From assembly GCA_029556915.1 (NCBI GenBank), contig JAKQIT010000102.1, forward strand, positions 1 to 64,000: 64,000 nucleotides of DNA, in the 5' to 3' direction. This DNA is from Pseudomonadota bacterium. GTDB lineage: Bacteria > Pseudomonadota > Gammaproteobacteria > Burkholderiales > Methylophilaceae. The notes under the pieces are model-generated. The model saw only the letters and a list, made by a program, of their open reading frames with translations, was not told the origin of the DNA and did not search any database. The position numbers were made by a program, and so were the translations under genes. Positions 8,561 through 17,486 of the stretch are shown in pieces. Every line of letters begins with the position of its first letter. Position 1 is the stretch's first letter.

Positions 8561-9208
8561 TTATTTGGCATTAAGTTGTTTGGCTATGGCTAGGGTGCGA
8601 TTGATGCAGGTGAGGCCAGCGCCAATTGCAATAGTGTATGAGGTGACAGTGAGCACTAACATTGCAGTGGTTTGGTCTTTTGTAAAATATAGTACGCCCG
8701 CCGCTAACAGGCAGCCCAATGACAGAACAAACATGCGGTGTTGCTTAGCTAGCGGGCCACGAAAATCTTGCTCTAAACCATTTGCACCGCCTAGCACACG
8801 AATATAGGCGGTTTTAGCCGCCAATAATGCCCCTAGCCAACCTAGCCAAGATAACTCAATCGCGTAACCTAAAGCCACAATAAATAGCGAATCAGCAATA
8901 CGATCAGGAATTTCGTTATACAAAATGCCTACTTTGGATTGTTTGCCACCTTCAATTGCCACTAGACCATCCAGCATATTAAAAAGTAATCTAAGTTGAA
9001 TACATAATGTAATGAGCACTAACGTGCTAGGCGTTTTTTCTATTTGGCTGCAAGCAAGTAACCAAGCGCCCACGAGGGCAGGCGCTATGCTCAATACCGA
9101 AATTTGATTGGGCGTAATAGGTGTTTTTGCAATCGTGGCACCTAACCATTTTGCCCAGCTAGCGCCACGGGTGGCAAGCTGTCGTCGGTCTTTTTTAGGT
9201 TCATTCAT
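8561..9208 (-). CDS. CDP-alcohol phosphatidyltransferase family protein (YnbA-like)
   Basis: This is a 215-residue membrane protein with the CDP-alcohol phosphotransferase signature in a variant form. It shows N77-x-x-D80-G81-x-x-A84, then G94 and D102-x-x-x-D106 (NEIPDRIAD), with a longer spacer than in PssA or PgsA. That variant is typical of YnbA-like proteins whose alcohol acceptor is not known. It is the first gene of an operon with an acyltransferase and a cytidylyltransferase, which supply its lipid donor. The product could be an unusual or stress-specific phospholipid; this is inference. Confidence 0.85.
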   Translation of the reverse strand: MNEPKKDRRQLATRGASWAKWLGATIAKTPITPNQISVLSIAPALVGAWLLACSQIEKTPSTLVLITLCIQLRLLFNMLDGLVAIEGGKQSKVGILYNEIPDRIADSLFIVALGYAIELSWLGWLGALLAAKTAYIRVLGGANGLEQDFRGPLAKQHRMFVLSLGCLLAAGVLYFTKDQTTAMLVLTVTSYTIAIGAGLTCINRTLAIAKQLNAK

Positions 9209-9285
9209 GGTGATGGTGGCTTCTGTTAATAGACAAAAGCGAGTATAGCAAAGGTGTATTAATCTAGGTTAAACGAAGTGAAAAC

Positions 9286-9885
9286 CTATTTAATGGATAG
9301 CAACTTCTTCCGAAACGTTAACATTCCAATTAAGCCGACACTGAGTAGCCAAGCAGAAGATGGCTCGGGAACAGGAGATGTTTGAATGTTGACTTCAAAG
9401 TTATCAGCTATCCAAACGTTGCTAGTTGTGCTGATTATTCTAAATGAATCTAAGCCTTTCCAATTAAGCGCAATTGGAGATACCGATGTGCCAGTTAAAT
9501 TGTAAGTTGCACTTGTCAATGCCAGTTGGTTGTTGATGTAACCTTCAAAATAAATATCAGCAGTGCCACTTAGGCCTGCTGACCAAAAACCGCTTAAAAA
9601 GTCAAAATTAAAGCCATTAGCGCTGCTGAGAATCGTTATGTTTGGTCCATCAAAACCATTGGCGTTAAACAAAGCATTATTATTAATCCCAGTATAGTCA
9701 ACCCCAGGAATCAAAAATGGATTAACATCTACAACACCAGTTACATTAGATATATTCCAGTTTAGACCATTGTAGCCATCAGTCACAGGGCTTAAGTCGC
9801 CCACTAAATCATCGAAATGAATGGTTTGCGCGTTAGCTAAGTTAACGTTAAATAGGCAAAACATGGCAAGCAAAATTTTTTTCAT
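9286..9885 (-). CDS. PEP-CTERM sorting domain protein
   Basis: This is a predicted secreted protein of 199 residues. It has a cleavable signal peptide (MKKILLAMFCLFNVNLANAQ) and ends in a PEP-CTERM tripartite signal: VPEPSSAW, a hydrophobic segment, then FRKKLLSIK. Exosortases recognise this tail and cleave it during transit to the surface. The body has no Cys pair or catalytic motif I recognise and looks beta-rich, with many N, T and S residues. I chose ATG 9885, with a GGAA element upstream, because the longer reading to 10002 would bury the signal peptide. No exosortase gene is in the window. Confidence 0.88.
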   Translation of the reverse strand: MKKILLAMFCLFNVNLANAQTIHFDDLVGDLSPVTDGYNGLNWNISNVTGVVDVNPFLIPGVDYTGINNNALFNANGFDGPNITILSSANGFNFDFLSGFWSAGLSGTADIYFEGYINNQLALTSATYNLTGTSVSPIALNWKGLDSFRIISTTSNVWIADNFEVNIQTSPVPEPSSAWLLSVGLIGMLTFRKKLLSIK

Positions 9886-10051
9886 TTTTATTATTCCAAG
9901 GGCTATGGGTGAATTGTTATTAATTAATAGTATATTATCAATAGTCTGAATGGGCCAAAGGATAACTGTCTTTATCGCATTAACTTTTATCTCAATAAGC
10001 ACTTTAGCTATTATGATAACATCACGCGTTATCGGAAACTAACACTTATAA

Positions 10052-11173
<1,122 letters not shown>

Positions 11174-11257
11174 TACATAAAAATTCCTCTTAAAATGCCC
11201 CGAGTAACCGTAAAGGTCATGCCCGTAGAATATATGCGCTAAAGCGCATTATTCATA

Positions 11258-11324
11258 CGACAAGTTTTTTATGCCTCTGGAAGCCGCATAGATATTGGCT
11301 TGCAGAGGTGCCTAAGTGAAGATG
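11258..11324 (-). repeat. dispersed intergenic stem-loop repeat, copy 3
   Basis: Read on the minus strand it has arms CCTCTGCAAGCC and GGCTTCCAGAGG and a 5' box CATCTTCACTTAG. The 3' box is degenerate (CTTGTCG where other copies have CTCTCGGG). The loop is in the common orientation. It lies after tgt. Confidence 0.8.
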
Positions 11325-11401
11325 GCGTAAAAATTTACAAAAAGACTAATTTTTAAGCACAAAAATACCCTTATAAAAACTTTTGCGTTGCAGAAAAATA
11401 G

Positions 11402-11452
11402 CAGTCTTCATTTTTGTAGCCGATGTATGCATGCTAACAAAAGTGAAGACTG
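11402..11452. repeat. long inverted repeat upstream of yajC
   Basis: CAGTCTTCATTTTTGTAGC (11402-11420) is the reverse complement of GCTAACAAAAGTGAAGACTG (11433-11452) except for one mismatch and one extra base, with a 12-base loop. It could fold into a strong RNA hairpin or serve as a protein site. It sits just before the putative yajC -10 element. No T-run follows on the plus strand; a short CTATTTTTC follows on the minus strand. Confidence 0.8.
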
Positions 11453-11503
11453 TGTTAAAATCCTGCGTTAATTTTAAGTGTCATTATTTAAGGATTTTTC
11501 AGT

Positions 11504-11818
11504 ATGTTTATTTCAAACGCTTACGCCGCTAGTGGCGCCGCAACAGATGTCATGAGCTTCTTGCCATTGATTGTTATTTTTGTGTTGTTTTACTTCATGA
11601 TTATTCGCCCACAAATGAAGGCAGCTAAAGACCAGCGCGCCATGATTTCTGCTTTGCAAAAAGGCGATGAAATCATCACCAGTGGTGGCATTGTGGGTAA
11701 GGTTTCAAAAGTTACAGATGATTTTGTCACGGTAGAAATCGCCGCCAATACTGAAATTACGGTGCAAAAACAAGCCGTGCAAAGTGCATTGCCTAAAGGC
11801 ACGATTAAAGGTCTTTAA
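11504..11818 (+). CDS. yajC: Sec translocon accessory protein YajC
   Basis: YajC joins SecD and SecF in the holo-translocon. This 104-residue protein has one membrane helix near 17-37, then the family pattern YFMIIRPQMKAAKDQR and a small soluble domain with GDEIITSGGIVGKV. An AAGGA element precedes the ATG. It begins the yajC-secD-secF operon, 32 bases before secD. Confidence 0.97.
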   Translation: MFISNAYAASGAATDVMSFLPLIVIFVLFYFMIIRPQMKAAKDQRAMISALQKGDEIITSGGIVGKVSKVTDDFVTVEIAANTEITVQKQAVQSALPKGTIKGL

Positions 11819-11850
11819 TTCAATAATCTTAAATTGACAAGAGTAAAAAG

Positions 11851-13731
11851 ATGAACCGTTACCCCGCTTGGTTAAATGGCTTAATTGCTGTTGTTGTATT
11901 GATAGGCTTGATTTATACCATTCCTAACTTTTTTGGTGAATCGCCTGCTGTGCAAGTCACCCCCGCAAAAGCAACAGCCAAAATTGACCCTGCTTTGCTT
12001 GAAAAAGTAGAGGCCGCATTCAAAAAAGAAAATATCGTGTTAGCAGGCATTATGTCGGATGAACGTGGCGTTAAAGCACGTTTTGCTAACACCGATACGC
12101 AACTTAAGGCCAAAGATGTACTAGAGGCGAACTTAGGTAAAGATTACACAGTAGCCCTCAATCTACAATCGCGCTCACCCGATTGGCTGCGTAATTGGTT
12201 TGGCGCGAAGCCGATGTATTTAGGCTTGGATTTACGCGGTGGCGTGCATTTTTTAATGCAGGTAGATATGAAGGCCGTGCTTAAAAAATCGGTTGAAGGC
12301 TATGTAAGCGATTTTAAATCATCGTTGCGTAAAGAGCGCATTGCCTACACGCGCGTGAGCAATGAAGGCCAAGAAATTCAAGTGCGCTTTAATAGCGCAG
12401 CGGAACTTGAAAAGGCTAAAACACTAATTGGTAAAAATTACTCAAACCTGACTTTAACTGACACGGCGCTAGGTGAAGAACAAGTTTTAAAAGCTACACT
12501 TAATTTAGTAGAGCAAAAAGCTTTACAAGATGCTGCCATTAAACAAAATATTCACACTTTGCATAACCGTGTAAATGAACTGGGTGTGGCGGAGCCAATT
12601 ATTCAGCAGCAAGGCGCTGACCGCATTGTGGTGCAGTTGCCAGGCGTACAAGATACTGCCGAAGCTAAACGTATTTTAGGGCGCACAGCTACATTGCAAG
12701 TGCGCATGGTCACTGCGCATGGCATGAATAACGGTGCGCGTGATTATGACCAACAAAAAATCGATGCCGCAGTCAATGGTACTGTGCCAGCAGGTAGTGA
12801 ATTACTCAAAGTACGTGCGAATAAAGCGGGTTTTGAAGAACCAATCTTGGTAGATAAAGAAGTGGTGTTTTCTGGCGACAATCTCACTGCGGCTGACCCA
12901 AGACCAGACTCACAAAGCGGTGGTACTGTAATTAGTATTCGTCTGGACGCTAAAGGCGCAACGGCCATGAAGTTAGCCTCAAAAGAGGGTATTAAACGCC
13001 GCATGGCGGTAGTGTTGATTGAAAAAGACCAACAAGAAGTGCTGACTGCGCCTGAAATTCAAGCGGAGTTGTCTTCAAACTTTGTGATTACTGGCATGGA
13101 TAATATTCAAGAAGCGCAGGAGTTATCATTACTGATGCGTGCCGGTGCGCTAGCAGCGCCGATGGATATTGTTGAAGAGCGCACCGTTGGCCCTAGCATG
13201 GGGCAAGAAAACATCAAACGCGGCGTGCACTCTACGTTGTGGGGTTTTGCAGCGATTGCATTGATGATGATGATTTATTATAGAGCTTTTGGCGGGGTTT
13301 CAGTAGTGGCGTTGGCAGTTAACCTATTATTATTGGTTGCCTTGCTTTCAATGCTACAAGCCACACTTACTTTACCTGGTTTGGCGGCGATTGCGCTGGC
13401 ACTGGGGATGGCGATTGACGCAAACGTGCTGATTAACGAGCGGGTGCGAGAAGAATTGCGCAATGGCAATACGCCACAGTCCGCAATACATGCGGGTTAT
13501 GATCGGGCGTGGGATACCATTTTAGACTCTAACGTGACCACCATGATTGCAGGCTTGGCCTTGTTTATGTTTGGTACAGGGCCCGTGAAAGGTTTTGCGG
13601 TGGTGCATGTGCTGGGCATCATCACATCAATGTTTAGTGCAGTGTTAGTGTCTCGCGCCATCGTGAACATGATTTATGGCTATCGCCGTAAGGTGACCAA
13701 GCTCTCAGTTGGGCAAATTTTTAAAGCTTAA
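11851..13731 (+). CDS. secD: protein translocase subunit SecD
   Basis: SecD is a proton-driven membrane protein that, with SecF, helps pull exported proteins through SecYEG. The 626-residue length is typical. It has an N-terminal helix, a large periplasmic region beginning LGLDLRGGVHFLMQVD near residue 125, and a C-terminal block of membrane helices from about 455 with GLAAIALALGMAIDANVLI, the conserved RND-like segment. The yajC, secD and secF genes are in order and closely spaced. Confidence 0.98.
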   Translation: MNRYPAWLNGLIAVVVLIGLIYTIPNFFGESPAVQVTPAKATAKIDPALLEKVEAAFKKENIVLAGIMSDERGVKARFANTDTQLKAKDVLEANLGKDYTVALNLQSRSPDWLRNWFGAKPMYLGLDLRGGVHFLMQVDMKAVLKKSVEGYVSDFKSSLRKERIAYTRVSNEGQEIQVRFNSAAELEKAKTLIGKNYSNLTLTDTALGEEQVLKATLNLVEQKALQDAAIKQNIHTLHNRVNELGVAEPIIQQQGADRIVVQLPGVQDTAEAKRILGRTATLQVRMVTAHGMNNGARDYDQQKIDAAVNGTVPAGSELLKVRANKAGFEEPILVDKEVVFSGDNLTAADPRPDSQSGGTVISIRLDAKGATAMKLASKEGIKRRMAVVLIEKDQQEVLTAPEIQAELSSNFVITGMDNIQEAQELSLLMRAGALAAPMDIVEERTVGPSMGQENIKRGVHSTLWGFAAIALMMMIYYRAFGGVSVVALAVNLLLLVALLSMLQATLTLPGLAAIALALGMAIDANVLINERVREELRNGNTPQSAIHAGYDRAWDTILDSNVTTMIAGLALFMFGTGPVKGFAVVHVLGIITSMFSAVLVSRAIVNMIYGYRRKVTKLSVGQIFKA

Positions 13732-13778
13732 ACAATCTTGTTAAGCTGACTTTAAAAAATGATATAGAGTAGAAAAAC

Positions 13779-14756
13779 ATGGAATTATTTAGAATTAAAA
13801 ATGATATTCCTTTCATGAGCTACGGCCGTTTAACAACGGCTATCTCATTGATAACTTTCATTTTAGCTATTTTCTTTTTAGCTACACGCGGCCTCAATTT
13901 TGGGGTGGATTTCACTGGTGGCACGGTCATGGAAGTGAACTACCCACAAGCGGCTGACTTAGATAGCATTCGTAAAGCGGTAGATAGTATCGGCTTAAAA
14001 GAAGCTACCGTGCAAAACTTTGGCTCGAGTAAAGATGTGCTGATTCGTTTGCCAGCAAAAAGTGATGTTTCCGTAGCTAAATTATCTGAGCAAGTGAAAA
14101 CAGCTTTGGTAGCGGCAGACGCTAAGGCTGAAGTGCGCCGTGTAGAGGCGGTTGGCGCGCAAGTGGGTAATGAACTTTACGAAAATGGCGCGTTAGCATT
14201 ATTTTTTGTGGTGGTGGGTATTATGTTGTATTTGTGGATGCGCTTTGAATGGCGTTTTGCGCTAGCAGCTATCATTGCTAACATGCATGACGTGGTGATC
14301 ATTCTTGGCTTTTTTGCTTTTTTTCAATGGGAATTTAACCTAACGGTGTTAGCCGCAGTATTAGCGGTATTGGGTTATTCGGTGAATGAATCGGTGGTGG
14401 TGTTTGACCGCGTGCGCGAAAACTTTAGAAAAATGCGTAAGGCCACTGTAGTGCAAGTGATTGATAACGCCATCACCCGCACCATGTCACGCACTGTTAT
14501 TACGCACGCCATGACACAAACCATGGTAGGTTCAATGTTGTTTTTTGGCGGCGAAGTGCTACATAACTTTGCCCTAGCGCTCACTATCGGTATTTTGTTC
14601 GGTATTTACTCTTCGGTGCTAGTGGCATGTCCAATTGCCATGTGGCTGGGCGTAAGCCGTGCAAATTTGATTGGCGATATTGATAAAGACAAAAAAGAAA
14701 AAGACGGCGCAACAAACGAAAAAGTAGTTGAGCCACATCCATCAGACTTTGCCTAA
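13779..14756 (+). CDS. secF: protein translocase subunit SecF
   Basis: SecF is the partner of SecD. The 325-residue protein begins with a membrane helix followed by LNFGVDFTGGTVMEV (about 39-53). The C-terminal six-helix region includes LAVLGYSVNESVVVFDRVREN, with the conserved Asp region of SecF. The stop codon lies 26 bases before the L,D-transpeptidase start, with a strong inverted repeat between and across the junction. Confidence 0.98.
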   Translation: MELFRIKNDIPFMSYGRLTTAISLITFILAIFFLATRGLNFGVDFTGGTVMEVNYPQAADLDSIRKAVDSIGLKEATVQNFGSSKDVLIRLPAKSDVSVAKLSEQVKTALVAADAKAEVRRVEAVGAQVGNELYENGALALFFVVVGIMLYLWMRFEWRFALAAIIANMHDVVIILGFFAFFQWEFNLTVLAAVLAVLGYSVNESVVVFDRVRENFRKMRKATVVQVIDNAITRTMSRTVITHAMTQTMVGSMLFFGGEVLHNFALALTIGILFGIYSSVLVACPIAMWLGVSRANLIGDIDKDKKEKDGATNEKVVEPHPSDFA

Positions 14757-14769
14757 CACGCTAACTTTA

Positions 14770-14812
14770 GCTGAGCAATTTCATGAAAACGCAACGCATG
14801 AAATTGCTCAGC
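14770..14812 (+). promoter_or_regulatory. perfect 16-bp inverted repeat over the L,D-transpeptidase start codon
   Basis: GCTGAGCAATTTCATG (14770-14785) and CATGAAATTGCTCAGC (14797-14812) are exact reverse complements separated by 11 bases. The first arm contains the start ATG at 14783. A run of six T follows eight bases after the second arm. In RNA the hairpin would hide the start region. It could also act as a terminator for secF transcripts located inside the next gene. Confidence 0.85.
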
Positions 14813-15514
14813 CTACTATTTTTTAGTGTACTTTTTTGCTATTCAACTTTAGTGTTCTCTGCAAATAAGCTTCCCACCAGTACGCGCTCAACTGAAGTTG
14901 CCAAGCGTGTTAGCCCCAAAATACAAAAAAAATTAAAAGAAAAAGGCTTCACTTTGGGCGCGCCTGTGTTGATGCGCATTTTTAAAGAGACGAGTGAGTT
15001 GGAAGTTTGGTTGCAAGCAGGAAATGAATACGCACTTTTTAAAAGCTATAAAATTTGCTATTTTTCGGGCAATTTAGGGCCAAAAACAAAAGTAGGCGAT
15101 TTACAAAGTCCAGAAGGGTTTTACACCGTCACGCCTAAGCAGTTCAACCCCAGCAGCCGTTTTCACCTAGCATTTAATTTGGGCTACCCGAATGCATACG
15201 ACCGCGCTTATCAGCGTACGGGTGATGCGCTCATGGTACATGGAAATTGCGTTTCTATTGGCTGTTATGCGATGACAGATAACCAAATTGAAGAAATTTA
15301 CACTATTGCTGCCGCTGCGCTCGAAGCGGGGCAACCTGCTTTTCAAGTGCAAGCGTTGCCATTTCGTTTAAGCGATGAAAATTTGGCGGCGCATAAAAAC
15401 TCCCCATGGCTTAGCTTTTGGCAAAACTTAAAAGTCGGCTACGACTATTTTGAACAACATAAAAAGCCGCCCAAAATTAGCGTCAAAAACAAGCAATATG
15501 TGTTTGAAAAGTGA
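14783..15514 (+). CDS. L,D-transpeptidase family protein (YafK-like)
   Basis: This is a 243-residue exported protein with an N-terminal signal peptide (LLSLLFFSVLFCYSTLVFS). It has a YkuD-type L,D-transpeptidase domain whose active site reads HGNCVSIGCYAMT, with H153 and the catalytic C161. The family cleaves or forms peptidoglycan-linked bonds; E. coli YafK (DpaA) releases Braun lipoprotein, but the activity of this protein is not known. Two ATG codons five codons apart could start it and neither has a clear ribosome binding site; both lie in the arms of a perfect inverted repeat. Confidence 0.9.
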   Translation: MKTQRMKLLSLLFFSVLFCYSTLVFSANKLPTSTRSTEVAKRVSPKIQKKLKEKGFTLGAPVLMRIFKETSELEVWLQAGNEYALFKSYKICYFSGNLGPKTKVGDLQSPEGFYTVTPKQFNPSSRFHLAFNLGYPNAYDRAYQRTGDALMVHGNCVSIGCYAMTDNQIEEIYTIAAAALEAGQPAFQVQALPFRLSDENLAAHKNSPWLSFWQNLKVGYDYFEQHKKPPKISVKNKQYVFEK

Positions 15515-15549
15515 TGCATAAAACACCTGTTTTTTTGACGAAATTAACA

Positions 15550-15616
15550 ACATATCATTTTGGCACCTCTGCAAGCCAGTATCTATGCGGCTTACAGAGG
15601 CATAAAATTTTCTCGG
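15550..15616 (+). repeat. dispersed intergenic stem-loop repeat, copy 4
   Basis: It has 5' box ACATATCATTTTG, arms CCTCTGCAAGCC and GGCTTACAGAGG, and 3' box TTTCTCGG, in the common loop orientation. It lies between two plus-strand genes, after the L,D-transpeptidase gene. Confidence 0.85.
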
Positions 15617-15735
15617 ACAATTTTTTGAATGTGTAAAGAGTGCATTTAAACAGCCGTAATATTGCAATAGACTTGTTTAGGCGCGAGCTTGCATGTACAC
15701 TAAACGCACCTTATTTTCATCTCGTGTAAAACCTT

Positions 15736-17022
15736 TTGGATAATATTCCCGTCTCACTTAAACTTGGCGCGCTAGCAGCGCTACTACTCATTTCGGCTTT
15801 TTTTTCTATCGCTGAAACCAGTTTGATGTCGCTTAATCGTTATCGATTGCGCCATCTGGTTAAAGAAGGGCATCGCGGTGCAAAACTTGCCAGTGCTTTG
15901 CTGGCAAAAACGGATAAATTACTCGGCGTAATTTTGCTGTGTAATAACTTTGCCAATGCCGCTTCAGCAACACTCACCACACTCATTATTGTTGATTTAT
16001 TTAGCCAAGGTGAGTGGATACTTATGATAGGCACCCTCGCGGTGACTTTTGCCATTTTGGTATTTAGTGAAATCACCCCCAAGGTCATCGCCGCTGCGTA
16101 TCCTGAAAAATTAGGGATATTCTGTAGTTATATCCTTTATCCGCTGCTCAAAGTGCTTTACCCTGTGGTGTGGTTCGTCAATCTATTTGTTGAAGGCTTA
16201 CTGAAAGTTTTACGCGTTAAAGTTAATTTTAATGAGACCTCTCAAGCGCTGACCATGGATGAATTGCGCAGTATTGTGACAGATGCAGGTAATTTTTTGC
16301 CTAAAAAACACCGCGCGATTTTGCTTAATCTGTTTGAGCTAGAAAAAATTACCGTAGATGATGTAATGACTGCACACACGATGGTTGAAACGCTCGACTT
16401 TGATGCGCCAATAGAAAATATTATGGCGCAAATATCTAATAGTCAGCATACCCGCTTGCCCGTGCGCGAAGGTGACCATGAAGAAATTGTCGGCATTATT
16501 CATGTGCGAAAAATGCTGAATCATTTGCGTTTGCACCAGCAAAATGGCTATTCAGAGGAAAATGCGCTCGATAAAGCAACCCTGCGTGAAGCTATGCTTG
16601 AACCTTATTTTATTCCATCTGGTACGCCGCTTTATACGCAGTTGCAGCAGTTTCAAGAAAAGCAACAACGTGTGGCTTTGGTGGTAGATGAGTATGGCGA
16701 ATTTAAAGGCTTGGTGACCCTAGAAGATATTTTAGAAGAAATGATAGGCGACTTTACCACGCAATCCCCCAGTAAAATTGGTAGTTACCGCCAAGATGAA
16801 GATGGCGGCTGGCTGGTTGATGGTAGCAGTATGTTGCGCGACTTAAATAAAAAGTTAGATTTGCAACTGCCGCTGGATGGTCCGCGCACCTTAAATGGGC
16901 TGATTTTAGAGCATTTTGAAGACATTCCGGAGTCTAACACCAGCTTTAAAGTGGGTACGCACGTACTCGAAATAGTCCAGACACAAGACCGTATTGTGAA
17001 AAGCGTGAAAATATTCCCTTAG
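15736..17022 (+). CDS. CNNM/CorB-like CBS-domain membrane protein
   Basis: This 428-residue protein has an N-terminal DUF21 domain of about four membrane helices (FFSIAETSLMSLNRYRLRHL near 22-41), a CBS pair (about 205-330), and a C-terminal CorC/HlyC transporter-associated domain. Relatives handle Mg2+ or Co2+ transport or its regulation. The start must be TTG at 15736: an in-frame stop lies three codons upstream and the first ATG would remove part of the first membrane helix. No clear ribosome binding site is visible. Confidence 0.9.
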   Translation: MDNIPVSLKLGALAALLLISAFFSIAETSLMSLNRYRLRHLVKEGHRGAKLASALLAKTDKLLGVILLCNNFANAASATLTTLIIVDLFSQGEWILMIGTLAVTFAILVFSEITPKVIAAAYPEKLGIFCSYILYPLLKVLYPVVWFVNLFVEGLLKVLRVKVNFNETSQALTMDELRSIVTDAGNFLPKKHRAILLNLFELEKITVDDVMTAHTMVETLDFDAPIENIMAQISNSQHTRLPVREGDHEEIVGIIHVRKMLNHLRLHQQNGYSEENALDKATLREAMLEPYFIPSGTPLYTQLQQFQEKQQRVALVVDEYGEFKGLVTLEDILEEMIGDFTTQSPSKIGSYRQDEDGGWLVDGSSMLRDLNKKLDLQLPLDGPRTLNGLILEHFEDIPESNTSFKVGTHVLEIVQTQDRIVKSVKIFP

Positions 17023-17121
17023 TCTTTGCAATTAAATAGTGCAAACGGGTAGTATCATCCTGAATAAATCAATGAAATTTGGCTTGAATTTTTCTGAATT
17101 TAGCCCAAAATAGAATTAAAT

Positions 17122-17433
17122 ATGGCTAATTTACCGAATGATAGTGGCACGACTCTTAAGCCTGAGGTTGCAAAACCAAAGTTGCCCCCCATGTATAAGG
17201 TGTTGCTACTGAATGATGATTACACCCCCATGGAGTTTGTGGTGGAGTGCTTGGAGCGTTTTTTTAACAAGAGCCGTGAACAAGCAACGCAAATTATGCT
17301 CAAAGTGCATACTGAGGGTGTAGGTGTTTGTGGTATTTATCCGCAAGATATTGCGGAAACCAAAATGAATCAAGTGCTTGAGTTTGCGCGTGAGCATCAG
17401 CACCCTTTGCAATGCACCATAGAAACAGCGTAA
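17122..17433 (+). CDS. clpS: ATP-dependent Clp protease adaptor ClpS
   Basis: ClpS delivers N-end-rule substrates to ClpAP. This 103-residue protein has the family core [20 protein letters not shown] near residues 30-49, including the Asn-Asp and Met residues of the ligand pocket, and ends with [11 protein letters not shown]. An unstructured N-terminal tail of about 24 residues matches the part that engages ClpA. It is 53 bases upstream of clpA. Confidence 0.98.
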   Translation: MANLPNDSGTTLKPEVAKPKLPPMYKVLLLNDDYTPMEFVVECLERFFNKSREQATQIMLKVHTEGVGVCGIYPQDIAETKMNQVLEFAREHQHPLQCTIETA

Positions 17434-17486
17434 CGATACAAATAGCAACGATAGTAAATGGAAATTAAAGAAAGTTAGGTCACAAA

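Larger units (their letters stand above)
11174..11503. other. 330-bp intergenic region between tgt and yajC
   Basis: It contains a small ATGCGCT/AGCGCAT hairpin (11233-11248), repeat copy 3 (11258-11324), and a long inverted repeat (11402-11452). A TTAAAAT element at 11455-11461 could be the -10 of a yajC promoter. I saw no coding sequence. Confidence 0.6.

Noticed and set aside
9886-10002. Longer start for the PEP-CTERM protein
   Set aside because: It would put 39 extra residues before a normal signal peptide; ATG 9885 is a better start.
10015-10033. GATAAC-N7-GTTATC inverted repeat before tgt
   Set aside because: Six-base arms with a seven-base gap are expected several times by chance in 64 kb.
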